This document shows, piece by piece, positions 26,408 to 35,109 of a stretch of 64,000 nt of DNA. The stretch lies in the NCBI GenBank assembly GCA_039990395.1, contig JBDXFZ010000111.1, positions 1-64,000 on the forward strand, written 5' to 3'. Position 1 is the first letter of the stretch. Every line of letters begins with the position of its first letter. This DNA comes from CALINF01 sp039990395 (GTDB lineage Bacteria; Pseudomonadota; Gammaproteobacteria; Pseudomonadales; Halieaceae). Made by a program: the position numbers and the translations under genes. The notes below the pieces were generated by a model. The model saw only the letters and a list, made by a program, of their open reading frames with translations. It had not been told where the DNA came from and did not search any database.

Positions 26408-26971
26408 TCAGGCCTCATCTGGACATTTACCCCAGTCGCGAGCAAACCGTGGTCTGCCAACAATGTTAAGTACTACACTCCACGAGTCTACGCTGGAACC
26501 TATGGTCGAACACACCATCAGCGTTAAGTTCCTATGGGCAGTACCGTCGCCATAGTAGGTGATTCTTTCATTCGCACTTCGGGTACCAGCCCTGTTGAGA
26601 ACTGTTACGGCGGTCCCTATCGAATCGTGAACGGCGAGGATGTCCGCTTTTCGCTCTGGATGACGTGCCCTGGAAGGATTCAGAAAAACCATCCAACCCA
26701 CAGCGTACGAATCTCCGCAGCCATCGCTATTGGAAACAGACTCATCCTTGGGGCACATTGTGACTGGCAGATTACGTTTGATCGCTTCCGCACGGGTAAG
26801 ATACACAGCGTTCAATAAAATTCTAGCCTCACTGTAGACTCGACTGCTGGCAAAAAGCCGCTCAAACCCAGGGACTACGACGCTAAGAACAACAGCTAGA
26901 ATAGCCAATACCACCATGAGCTCCATCAAAGTGGTTCCAGCGCTAAATCCGACTCCCAGTCGCAACCGCAT
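26408..26971 (-). CDS. FimT/FimU-like minor pilin (second copy, beside pilR)
   Basis: This 187-residue pseudopilin of the GspH/FimT family has leader GFSAG and mature helix TTLMELMVVLAILAVVLSVVVP with Glu5. The motif YLTRAEAIKRNLPVTMC parallels YLARGEAIKRNARVRMC in the FimT of the minor-pilin operon, so the two are paralogs. The SD GGGGGA is strong. It occupies the place, between pilR and ispH, where P. aeruginosa carries fimT/fimU and the minor-pilin operon. It is probably what remains of that locus, or a distinct FimU. Confidence 0.82.
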   Translation of the reverse strand: MRLRLGVGFSAGTTLMELMVVLAILAVVLSVVVPGFERLFASSRVYSEARILLNAVYLTRAEAIKRNLPVTMCPKDESVSNSDGCGDSYAVGWMVFLNPSRARHPERKADILAVHDSIGTAVTVLNRAGTRSANERITYYGDGTAHRNLTLMVCSTIGSSVDSWSVVLNIVGRPRFARDWGKCPDEA

Positions 26972-27091
26972 AGTGTATCCCCCTATCCGCAGCAGGAAAT
27001 GTTAAAGCACGGACAGAAAACCCACGAGACATTGCTCGAAAGTGACTGAAATTTCTATCGTAAAGAAAAATAAAAAGGAAGACCCGAGAAG

Positions 27092-28042
27092 TTAGATATT
27101 CTTCACATCAATTCGCAACTCACGCGGCAGTGAGAAGGTTACATTTTCAGGCCTGCCGATAACTTCAACCGGTGCATCAGCGCCCAATTCACGCAGGCGC
27201 TTTACCACCGCTTCTACTAACACTTCCGGGGCGGAAGCACCGGCGGTGATACCTATGTTCTGCTTGTCCTGCAGCCAGGTCGGATTGATATCATCGGCAC
27301 CGTCGATCAGGTAGGCCTCTGCCCCCATGCGTTGCGCCAATTCGCTCAGGCGGTTGGAGTTTGAGCTGTTGGGGGAACCCACCACCAGCACCAGATCACA
27401 ATCGCCAGACAACTGCTTCACGGCATCCTGACGGTTTTGCGTGGCATAGCATATGTCGTCTTTACGAGGGCCTTTGATATCGGGAAAGCGCGCGCGCAAG
27501 GCATCAATAATACGCGCAGTATCGTCCATAGATAACGTCGTCTGGGTTACGTAGGCAAGCCTGGAAGGGTCTTTAACGGTCAGCGACGACACCTGCTGCT
27601 CATCTTCCACCAGATAGATGTCGCCACCATTGCTGTAGTCGTACTGGCCCATGGTGCCCTCAACCTCAGGATGCCCCTGGTGGCCAATCAGAACACACTC
27701 TTGCCCGTCTGCGCTGTAACGCGCCACCTCGATGTGCACTTTGGTGACCAGTGGGCACGTGGCATCAAATACTTTGAGTTGTCGCTGCGCAGCCTCGTTA
27801 CGCACGACTTGCGAGACTCCGTGGGCACTGAAAATAACGATAGCGTCGTCGGGCACCTCGGAGAGCTCATCCACAAACACAGCACCGCGCTCGCGTAAGT
27901 CTTCAACCACAAACTTATTGTGTACTACCTCATGACGTACATAAACCGGCGCGCCAAACACCTCCAGCGCACGATTTACAATATCGATAGCTCGGTCTAC
28001 ACCAGCGCAAAAACCACGTGGATTGGCTAATTTAATCTCCAT
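27092..28042 (-). CDS. ispH: 4-hydroxy-3-methylbut-2-enyl diphosphate reductase
   Basis: IspH (LytB) carries out the last step of the MEP isoprenoid pathway, giving IPP and DMAPP with an iron-sulfur cluster. The three cluster cysteines are in RGFCAGV, DATCPLV and DICYATQNRQ. The ATG at 28042 (SD AGGA) gives 316 residues; an in-frame TTG two codons upstream is less likely. It is the last gene of ileS-lspA-fkpB-ispH, with a 12-bp gap after fkpB. Confidence 0.96.
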   Translation of the reverse strand: MEIKLANPRGFCAGVDRAIDIVNRALEVFGAPVYVRHEVVHNKFVVEDLRERGAVFVDELSEVPDDAIVIFSAHGVSQVVRNEAAQRQLKVFDATCPLVTKVHIEVARYSADGQECVLIGHQGHPEVEGTMGQYDYSNGGDIYLVEDEQQVSSLTVKDPSRLAYVTQTTLSMDDTARIIDALRARFPDIKGPRKDDICYATQNRQDAVKQLSGDCDLVLVVGSPNSSNSNRLSELAQRMGAEAYLIDGADDINPTWLQDKQNIGITAGASAPEVLVEAVVKRLRELGADAPVEVIGRPENVTFSLPRELRIDVKNI

Positions 28043-28054
28043 AGGCAATCTTCC

Positions 28055-28510
28055 TCAGTGCAATTCGGCGGGCTCAACCCGGTGAATCAGCACATCGAAC
28101 ATAATGGTTCTACCTGACAGCGGATGGTTGAAATCTACCGAGACCTCTTCTTCATCAAACGCGATGATCATACCTGGCAGTTCACCACCGCCCGCGTCGG
28201 CAAAGGAGAAAACGAGGCCGATTTCCAGATCAATATCGTCATCAAACTGATCGCGTGGCAGCATTTGCACATTGTTGTCGTTAGGTTGACCGAACGCATT
28301 TTCCGGCGCCACTGTGAACATTTGACGCTGACCGGCCTCCATACCAAAGATCGCCCGCTCAAAACCAGGTAGAAGACTGCCGTCACCCACCACGAAGTCG
28401 ACAGGGTCGCCTCCAAAGTTGGAGTCCACCTCCGAGCCATCTTCAAGGCTCACAGAAAAATTCAGAAACACTCGAGTGCCTTCGCTAACCGGAACACTGA
28501 CTGAGCTCAT
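28055..28510 (-). CDS. fkpB: FkpB, FKBP-type peptidyl-prolyl cis-trans isomerase (SlpA-like)
   Basis: This cytoplasmic FKBP of 151 residues has no signal peptide. Core motifs are VFLNFSVSLEDGSEVDSNF, DGSLLPGFERAIFGMEAGQ and an inserted flap domain typical of SlpA/SlyD-type FKBPs (PENAFGQPN...). It lacks the His-rich metal tail of SlyD. FkpB lies between lspA and ispH in most gammaproteobacteria, as here. A role in ribosome-associated folding is inferred from family work. Confidence 0.93.
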   Translation of the reverse strand: MSSVSVPVSEGTRVFLNFSVSLEDGSEVDSNFGGDPVDFVVGDGSLLPGFERAIFGMEAGQRQMFTVAPENAFGQPNDNNVQMLPRDQFDDDIDLEIGLVFSFADAGGGELPGMIIAFDEEEVSVDFNHPLSGRTIMFDVLIHRVEPAELH

Positions 28511-28521
28511 GCAGTCTCACC

Positions 28522-29046
28522 TCACGCTTGCTTACTGACACCGTCTTTCTCGGGACGCGACAGAAAGGTATCCAAAATCATACAGCCAGCGCCGGCAGTT
28601 ATCGCCGAGTCGGCCAAATTAAAGGTCGGAAAATAGTAACCCGCATAATGCACCGAGATAAAATCAACCACGTAGCCGAGCGTTACCCTATCCCAAAGGT
28701 TACCTAGCGCGCCTCCAAGGATTAGAGCCAGGCTCAAGGCAAGGAGCTTTTGCTCACGAGGCAATCGATACAGCCATACCACCAGTACAGTGCTTATCAC
28801 AGTAGCCACTACAGCGAAAAAGTGTCTCTGCCATCCGCCGGCGTCACTCAAAAAACTAAACGCTGCACCTGCGTTGTGGTGCAACGTTATATTAAACCAG
28901 GAAAAGATCTCTACCGGGCGACCGTAGTCCAGCGCTGCACTTGCCCACCGCTTGGACGCAAGATCCAGTACCAGAACCACTAGAGCAAGGGCGTACCAAG
29001 CAAATGCCTGAGAGGGACTACGCAAACTGGCGCTGCTCACCCGCAC
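28522..29046 (-). CDS. lspA: Lipoprotein signal peptidase (signal peptidase II)
   Basis: LspA cleaves the signal peptide of diacylglyceryl-modified prolipoproteins in the inner membrane. Four membrane segments are visible in 174 residues, with the catalytic aspartates at about 128 (GNLWDRVTLGYVVDF) and 146 (FNLADSAIT). The start overlaps the ileS 3' end: GTG at 29046 is listed, but GTG at 29040, with AGAGG six bases upstream, is equally likely. Its substrates in this window include BamD, GspD and the lipoprotein at 52176-52628. Confidence 0.95.
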   Translation of the reverse strand: MRVSSASLRSPSQAFAWYALALVVLVLDLASKRWASAALDYGRPVEIFSWFNITLHHNAGAAFSFLSDAGGWQRHFFAVVATVISTVLVVWLYRLPREQKLLALSLALILGGALGNLWDRVTLGYVVDFISVHYAGYYFPTFNLADSAITAGAGCMILDTFLSRPEKDGVSKQA

Positions 29047-31822
29047 CCTCTATGTTCTCTACACAGCGCTCGCACAGGGTTGGATGTGCGCTTATCTGAC
29101 CCACCTCGGGGCGACGATGCCAGCATCGCTCACACTTTTCTTCCGCCGACGCCGCCACTTGCAGGCGCAAACCATCGATGTCTGTGTCGGATGCTTCCTC
29201 GGGCGCCTCAGCCAATTCGGCAAGTTCCGCGTTTGACGATATCAATACAAAACGCAGCTCTTCACCCAACGGAGCCAAAAGCTGATGCACTGCCTCGTCA
29301 CAGTACAGGGTAATGGTAGCGTCCAGCGAGCCGCGCATTGCACCTGCCGCGCGCTGTGACTCCATCTCCTTGTTCACAGCGGTACGAACCGCCATCACCT
29401 GCTGCCAATATTCACGCCCCATGGACTCTTCGCCAGACAGCGAAACCAAGCCCTCATACCACTGCGCCATTAACACAGACTCATCGCGTTCTCCGGGCAG
29501 GTTTTCCCAGATTTCTTCCGCCGTAAAGCTCAGAATAGGTGCTATCCAGCGCACTAGAGCCTCGGCAATATGGTAGAGCGCGGACTGCGCCGAGCGCCGG
29601 GCAAGGCTATCGCTTTGAGTTGTGTATTGACGATCCTTAATGACGTCAAGGTAAAAACCGCCCAGATCGATAGCGCAAAAATTGTGGATCTTGTGATAGA
29701 TCTGGTGAAACTGGTAGCTGTCGTATGCCGCGACGATCTCGGTCTGCAACTGGGCCGCGCGATCCACAGCCCAGCGGTCGAGTGACAGCATTTCACTGGC
29801 AGACACAGCGTGCTCTGCAGGATCAAAACCGCTCAAATTAGACAGCAAGAATCTGGCAGTATTGCGGATACGTCGATACGCATCGGCCGTACGCTTGAAA
29901 ATCTCATCGCTCACCGCGAGCTCGCCACGATAGTCTGTCGCCGCAACCCATAATCGCAATATGTCAGCGCCCTGCTCGTTCATCGCTGTTTTAGCTGGAA
30001 TTATATTCCCCAGCGACTTGGACATCTTGCGGCCTTCACCATCAACGGTAAAGCCGTGGGTTAACACTGTTTTGTAAGGCGCTTCACCATAAGCGCCAAT
30101 GCCCGTAAGGAGCGACGACTGGAACCAGCCACGGTGTTGATCCGACCCTTCAAGATACATATCAGCAGGTACTTGCAGCTCTTCGCGTTTGCGCAACACG
30201 CAGGCATGAGTAACACCTGAATCGAACCAGACATCCAGCGTATCGGTCACTTTCTCGTAATTTGCCGCGTCTTCTCCCAGCAGCTCAGCTGGGTCAAGGT
30301 CAAACCATGCATCCACTCCAGACAGCTCCACACGCTGCGCTACCTGCTCCATCAGTGCAGGCGTATCCGGATGCAGTTCCGCAGTATCACGGTGGATGAA
30401 CAAGGTAATAGGTACACCCCAGGTGCGCTGCCGCGAAATGCACCAGTCTGGGCGGGTTTCTAGCATAGAATCGATTCTTGCTTTACCCCACTCCGGCAGC
30501 CACTCAACGCCTTCGACCGCACTTTTTGCGTCATTGAGCAGATTGGCTTGCGTCATACTGATAAACCACTGCGGTGTAGCCCTGAAGATAATCGGCGTTT
30601 TGTGACGCCAGCAGTGCGGATAGGAATGCTGATATTGCTCAAAATGCAGAAGCACTCCCTTCTCGCGCAACAGTTCTACGATACTCTCGTTAGCCTTGAA
30701 TACATGCTGGCCTGCAAAAACTTCTGTCTCTGGCAGATACACCCCGTTGCTTCCTACCGGGTTGAATACCTCTAACCCGTATTGCTCCCCAACCACAAAA
30801 TCGTCCTGCCCATGCGCTGGCGCAGTATGTACCGCACCCGTACCGGCTTCGGTGGTGACGTGCTCGCCCAGAATCACAGGCACTTGTCGTTCGAGGTAAG
30901 GATGCTTTAGCAGCATACGATCCAGAACCTGCCCCTTCGCTTCACCCAGCAGGGTGAGTTCAGTAAGCCCAAACCGCTCCGCGCACGACTCAGCAAGATC
31001 TTTCGCGACGACGAGTGCTCGGCCGTCGCCCTGCATCAGTACATAGTCCAGCTCAGGGTGCACACTCACTGCCATGCTGGCTGGGAGCGTCCACGGAGTG
31101 GTGGTCCATATTGGTACGGCTACTTCTTCCGTCGTGCTGGCACCAAAGACAGCTGCAACAACACCTGAATCTACCGCGGCGTAGGCTACATCGATTGCCG
31201 GAGAGGTTTTGTCCTCATACTCCACTTCTGCCTCGGCCAGCGCAGAGCCACAGTCCAGACACCAGTGCACCGGCTTGGAGCCTTTATGCAAATGGCCATT
31301 GTCGATAATCCGGCTCAGCGTGCGAACAATATCTGCTTCGAACTGAAAATCCATGGTGAGGTAAGGGTTCGACCAGTCACCAATAACGCCCATGCGCACG
31401 AATTGCTCGCGCTGATTGTCCACCTGTTTGGCCGCATACTTGCGACAGTGCTCACGAAACTCAGCTGGAGTAACTTTAACACCTGGTTTTCCCACCTTCT
31501 TTTCGACATTGAGTTCAATCGGCAGCCCGTGACAATCCCAGCCGGGCACGTAAGGCGCATCAAAGCCAGCCAAAGTACGTGACTTAACGACTATATCTTT
31601 GAGTATCTTGTTAACCGCATGGCCCACGTGTAGTTCGCCATTGGCATAGGGAGGACCGTCATGGAGGATAAACTTGGGACGACCTGCGCAAGCCTCTCTA
31701 ATCTTCTGATAGAGGTTCATATCCTGCCACTGTTTAAGACGCGCAGGTTCGCGCTGAGCCAGACTGGCTTTCATGGGGAATGCAGTCTGGGGCAGGTTTA
31801 ATGTTTCTTTATAGTCGCTCAT
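29018..31822 (-). CDS. ileS: Isoleucyl-tRNA synthetase
   Basis: This class I aminoacyl-tRNA synthetase of 934 residues has the HIGH-type motif PPYANGELHVGH (about 57-68), a CP1 editing domain, the KMSKS motif (RKMSKSLGN, about residue 600) and a C-terminal zinc ribbon with two Cys pairs (CERCW...CERCV). It is the bacterial E. coli-like form. It lies 20 bp after ribF and overlaps lspA, in the usual ribF-ileS-lspA order. The SD AGGAACC precedes the ATG. Confidence 0.97.
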   Translation of the reverse strand: MSDYKETLNLPQTAFPMKASLAQREPARLKQWQDMNLYQKIREACAGRPKFILHDGPPYANGELHVGHAVNKILKDIVVKSRTLAGFDAPYVPGWDCHGLPIELNVEKKVGKPGVKVTPAEFREHCRKYAAKQVDNQREQFVRMGVIGDWSNPYLTMDFQFEADIVRTLSRIIDNGHLHKGSKPVHWCLDCGSALAEAEVEYEDKTSPAIDVAYAAVDSGVVAAVFGASTTEEVAVPIWTTTPWTLPASMAVSVHPELDYVLMQGDGRALVVAKDLAESCAERFGLTELTLLGEAKGQVLDRMLLKHPYLERQVPVILGEHVTTEAGTGAVHTAPAHGQDDFVVGEQYGLEVFNPVGSNGVYLPETEVFAGQHVFKANESIVELLREKGVLLHFEQYQHSYPHCWRHKTPIIFRATPQWFISMTQANLLNDAKSAVEGVEWLPEWGKARIDSMLETRPDWCISRQRTWGVPITLFIHRDTAELHPDTPALMEQVAQRVELSGVDAWFDLDPAELLGEDAANYEKVTDTLDVWFDSGVTHACVLRKREELQVPADMYLEGSDQHRGWFQSSLLTGIGAYGEAPYKTVLTHGFTVDGEGRKMSKSLGNIIPAKTAMNEQGADILRLWVAATDYRGELAVSDEIFKRTADAYRRIRNTARFLLSNLSGFDPAEHAVSASEMLSLDRWAVDRAAQLQTEIVAAYDSYQFHQIYHKIHNFCAIDLGGFYLDVIKDRQYTTQSDSLARRSAQSALYHIAEALVRWIAPILSFTAEEIWENLPGERDESVLMAQWYEGLVSLSGEESMGREYWQQVMAVRTAVNKEMESQRAAGAMRGSLDATITLYCDEAVHQLLAPLGEELRFVLISSNAELAELAEAPEEASDTDIDGLRLQVAASAEEKCERCWHRRPEVGQISAHPTLCERCVENIEGAGEQRQFA

Positions 31823-31842
31823 CGGTTCCTAATCATCTTGCA

Positions 31843-32775
31843 TTAATGGCTGGCAAACCAGGCCGCCGTAGTATTGATATCGGTCTGTATATTTTCTTTG
31901 AGTTCATCAAGCGAACCAAATTTTTTCTCTTCTCGCAGCTTATGCTTAAAGCGGACAGTTATTCTCTGGCCGTAGAGATTGATATCCCTATTCAGCAAAT
32001 GCACCTCAAGATTAGCGCGAATGCTGTCGTTTACCGTTGGCCGGGTACCTACATTGGCAACTCCCGGTGCGTTCTCCAAGCCTGCTCCATTCACCTCTAC
32101 GGCAAATACACCTGACAACGGCGAACGCAAACGGTGCAATTCTACGTTCGCTGTGGGCGCGCCTATTTCGCGGCCAAGCTGTCGACCATAAACTACCCGA
32201 CCTGAAATCGAATAAGGCCGCCCCAGCAGCTCTTCTGCTAGAGTAAAGTCACCTTCGGCCAAAGCCTCCCGCACGCGAGTGCTACTTACTCGCTCACCAG
32301 CACAGGTCAATGTATCCATCGACTGGCAGTCAAAGCCCAAAACCTCACCACGGCGTTTTACGAATTCAAAGTCGCCCTGCCTATCGGCCCCAAAACGAAA
32401 ATCATCGCCCAGCGCTACAAATTTCACGCCTAGCCCATCGACAAATATCTCTTCCACAAACGCATCGGCAGACATAGAACGCAAAGCATCGTTGAATCGG
32501 ATACGTAACACCCGGTCGACGCCCAGTTCCTTCAATATGATGAACTTCTCTCTGAAACTCATCAGTCTGGCTGGTGCTTGCAAAGGCGTGAGATACTCTC
32601 GCGGCAATGGCTCAAACACGATAACCACAGTGGGTAGAGACATCGCCTTGCCCTGAGCCAGCAGGCGCTCTATCACCGCCCTGTGACCCCGGTGCACACC
32701 ATCAAAGGCACCGATGGTTGCCACACAACCGCCATGCGCCGGCCGCAGGTTATGCAGTCCTCTGATCAGCTCCAT
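31843..32775 (-). CDS. ribF: Bifunctional riboflavin kinase / FAD synthetase
   Basis: RibF phosphorylates riboflavin to FMN and adenylates it to FAD. The 310-residue product has an N-terminal nucleotidyltransferase fold with IGAFDGVHRGHRAVI (HxGH type, about residue 22) and STRVREALAEGD. The C-terminal kinase domain has GRPYSISGRVVYGRQLGR and PTANVEL. It lies between murJ and ileS on the same strand. No FMN riboswitch-like element was seen upstream. Confidence 0.95.
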   Translation of the reverse strand: MELIRGLHNLRPAHGGCVATIGAFDGVHRGHRAVIERLLAQGKAMSLPTVVIVFEPLPREYLTPLQAPARLMSFREKFIILKELGVDRVLRIRFNDALRSMSADAFVEEIFVDGLGVKFVALGDDFRFGADRQGDFEFVKRRGEVLGFDCQSMDTLTCAGERVSSTRVREALAEGDFTLAEELLGRPYSISGRVVYGRQLGREIGAPTANVELHRLRSPLSGVFAVEVNGAGLENAPGVANVGTRPTVNDSIRANLEVHLLNRDINLYGQRITVRFKHKLREEKKFGSLDELKENIQTDINTTAAWFASH

Positions 32776-32877
32776 GAAATGGGGATACGCTTCGTAGAAT
32801 CAAGTGCGAGAGTATATCGGAATCAATCTCTCTAGCCTATGCCGGCCGCCGGCAGGCCAAGCCGCTAGAGTGCTGGG

Positions 32878-34476
32878 CTAGTCACTACCCGCAGGACTAC
32901 GAAGATGGCGCATACGCGTACCCAAAGCGATGTGCGTCAAGCCATAACTGGCGATGCCCGCTGCGCATACCAGCACAATTTGCAGCGTCCTGTGCTGCCA
33001 GCCCCAAGCCAACCACTGCTCATTACCAGGTGTCAGTAGCAGTACTGCGACCACCATGGCGAGAGTCGATGCCAGCAGCCTGAAAGTAAACAGCGCCCAA
33101 CCAGGCTGGAAACGAAACACCCGTTCTTTCATCAGGCCCCGCAGCAATAACCCCGCATTCAGATACGCCGACGCACTGGTTGCCAGCGCCAGTCCCACGT
33201 GTCCAATATTGAAATAGAAATACAATGGCAGGACAAACAGAAGATTAAGCACCATATTGGCTACCATCGCCTTAATGCCAATAGAAACAGGCGTCATCAT
33301 GTCCTTGCGGGCGTAGAAACCTGGCGCGAGCACCTTAATTAACATAAACGCAGCCAGCCCCAGGCTGTACGCTCGCAGACTGAGTGAAGCCATATCGACA
33401 TCGCCCGGTGTCAAAGCACCATACTGAAAAAGGGTAATCAGTATGGGCTCTGCTAGCAGGATCAGCGCCACAGCCGCTGGAACCGCAATCAACAACACAT
33501 TGCGAACAGCCCAGTCCAGAGTACGGGTGAACTGCCCTGCCCGGGAAGCGGCATTGTGGGCAGACAAACTTGGCAGAATCACCGTGGCGATCGCAATACC
33601 GAATACGCCCAATGGCAGTTCGGTTAGCCTGTCGGAATAATACAGCCACGATACGCTGCCCGTGGGCAAAAACGAGGCTATCACCGTATCCAACAGTAAG
33701 TTGATTTGGCTTACCGACACCCCAAACAATGCCGGCACCATCAGTTTCAGTATGCGCCGTACGCCGGAATCGCGGGTATCCCAAATCGGTCTTGGCACAA
33801 GGTCCAGCCGATACAGTGAAGGCAACTGGAACAGCAATTGAATCACGCCCGCCAGGAACACGCCCCAGGCCAATGCAAACACAGGTTCATCGAACCACGG
33901 TGCAGCCACTGTGGCAGCGCCAATCAGGGAAAGGTTGAGAAAGATCGGCGTAAGTGCAGGCACCGCAAAGCGGCCATAGCTGTTAAGAATGGCGCCGCAT
34001 AACCCGGTCATGGAAATCAATAGCAGATAGGGAAACGTTATCCTGATCAGCTCGACAGTAAGCGCATATTTGGCCGGCTGACTCACAAAACCAGGTGCGA
34101 AAATGGCCGTAACTACGGGGGCAGCCAAAATCATAAGACCTGTGAGGAGTAACAGAGTACCGCCGAGCACACCTGCCACCCGATTCACCAACGCTTTGAC
34201 TGCCGCAACACTGCCGTCCTCTTTGTAATCAGCAAGCACCGGCACAAACGCCTGTGCAAACGCACCCTCGGCAAACAAACGACGCAAAAAGTTAGGTATT
34301 TTGAAGGCAATAAAAAATGCATCGGCATTAGCACTAGCACCGACAAACCCAGCAATGACGATGTCGCGCACCAAACCCAGCACCCGTGACATCATGGTCA
34401 TGCTGCCCACAATGGCGCTGGAGCGCAGTAGAGCCGGTGCCGATTCGGAGGTGTTTTGTGGGTCGCCAGTGTTCAT
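32878..34476 (-). CDS. murJ: MurJ, lipid II flippase
   Basis: MurJ (MviN) moves lipid II across the inner membrane for peptidoglycan synthesis. The 532-residue protein has about 14 membrane segments and the family hallmarks MMSRVLGLVRDIVIAGFVGASANADAF, FRRLFAEGAFAQAFVPVLA and later ARKDMMTPV. It keeps the murJ-ribF-ileS linkage. rpsT, often upstream and divergent, is not here; nudF and pyrB lie upstream instead. Confidence 0.96.
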   Translation of the reverse strand: MNTGDPQNTSESAPALLRSSAIVGSMTMMSRVLGLVRDIVIAGFVGASANADAFFIAFKIPNFLRRLFAEGAFAQAFVPVLADYKEDGSVAAVKALVNRVAGVLGGTLLLLTGLMILAAPVVTAIFAPGFVSQPAKYALTVELIRITFPYLLLISMTGLCGAILNSYGRFAVPALTPIFLNLSLIGAATVAAPWFDEPVFALAWGVFLAGVIQLLFQLPSLYRLDLVPRPIWDTRDSGVRRILKLMVPALFGVSVSQINLLLDTVIASFLPTGSVSWLYYSDRLTELPLGVFGIAIATVILPSLSAHNAASRAGQFTRTLDWAVRNVLLIAVPAAVALILLAEPILITLFQYGALTPGDVDMASLSLRAYSLGLAAFMLIKVLAPGFYARKDMMTPVSIGIKAMVANMVLNLLFVLPLYFYFNIGHVGLALATSASAYLNAGLLLRGLMKERVFRFQPGWALFTFRLLASTLAMVVAVLLLTPGNEQWLAWGWQHRTLQIVLVCAAGIASYGLTHIALGTRMRHLRSPAGSD

Positions 34477-34491
34477 AGAATCACGCGATAC

Positions 34492-35109
34492 TCAAGACCA
34501 GTGTTCGCGCACGGCATCTATGTGCAATGCCAACCATTGCAGCGCAACGAGAGTATGGCCATTGGGAATCTGATTATCGAAGAGAAGCTTCATGGCGTCA
34601 GTTCGTGCCACCTCGTGCACAAGAATATCCTCGCCCTCAGACTGCAGACCCAATATTGAGCCGATTTGCGCTGACTGTACCCTGCCGCAATAGAGTCGAA
34701 CGTGCTCAGAGCAAGCACCCGCACTCGGAAAATATCCTGCTATCGACATCAGATCAGACAGTTCGCATCCAGCCTCCTCCATCGATTCGCGGTGCACCAC
34801 CGATTCATCGGATTCCCCCTCTTCTACTACCCCGGCAATCAGCTCAAGCATCCAAGGAGAACTGTCACCGCGCACAGCGCCCGGGCGAAACTGCTCAATC
34901 AACACTAACGAGTCATTGATCGGGTTGTACGGTAAGACACCAACGGCATCACCACGCTCAAACAATTCACGCGTGAGCGGATCGCTCCAGCTGCCATCAA
35001 AGCAGCGGTGCTCCAGGGTTAGCTGACACACTTTGAAGTGTCCGTCATACACAGCGTTTCGCTGCAATATACGGACATCCTGAGCCCCGAAGCGCAGAGA
35101 AACTGTCAC
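34492..35109 (-). CDS. nudF: ADP-ribose pyrophosphatase (Nudix hydrolase, NudF-like)
   Basis: This Nudix hydrolase of 205 residues has a full Nudix box (G-x5-E-x7-R-E-x2-E-E-x-G; about residues 93-115, GVVEEGESDESVVHRESMEE) and the upstream LPYNPINDSLVLIEQFRPGA stretch of ADP-ribose pyrophosphatases. It hydrolyses ADP-ribose to AMP and ribose-5-phosphate. The start is GTG overlapping the pyrB stop (GTGA), so it is probably translated by coupling to pyrB, an unusual partner. murJ follows 15 bp later. Confidence 0.88.
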   Translation of the reverse strand: MTVSLRFGAQDVRILQRNAVYDGHFKVCQLTLEHRCFDGSWSDPLTRELFERGDAVGVLPYNPINDSLVLIEQFRPGAVRGDSSPWMLELIAGVVEEGESDESVVHRESMEEAGCELSDLMSIAGYFPSAGACSEHVRLYCGRVQSAQIGSILGLQSEGEDILVHEVARTDAMKLLFDNQIPNGHTLVALQWLALHIDAVREHWS

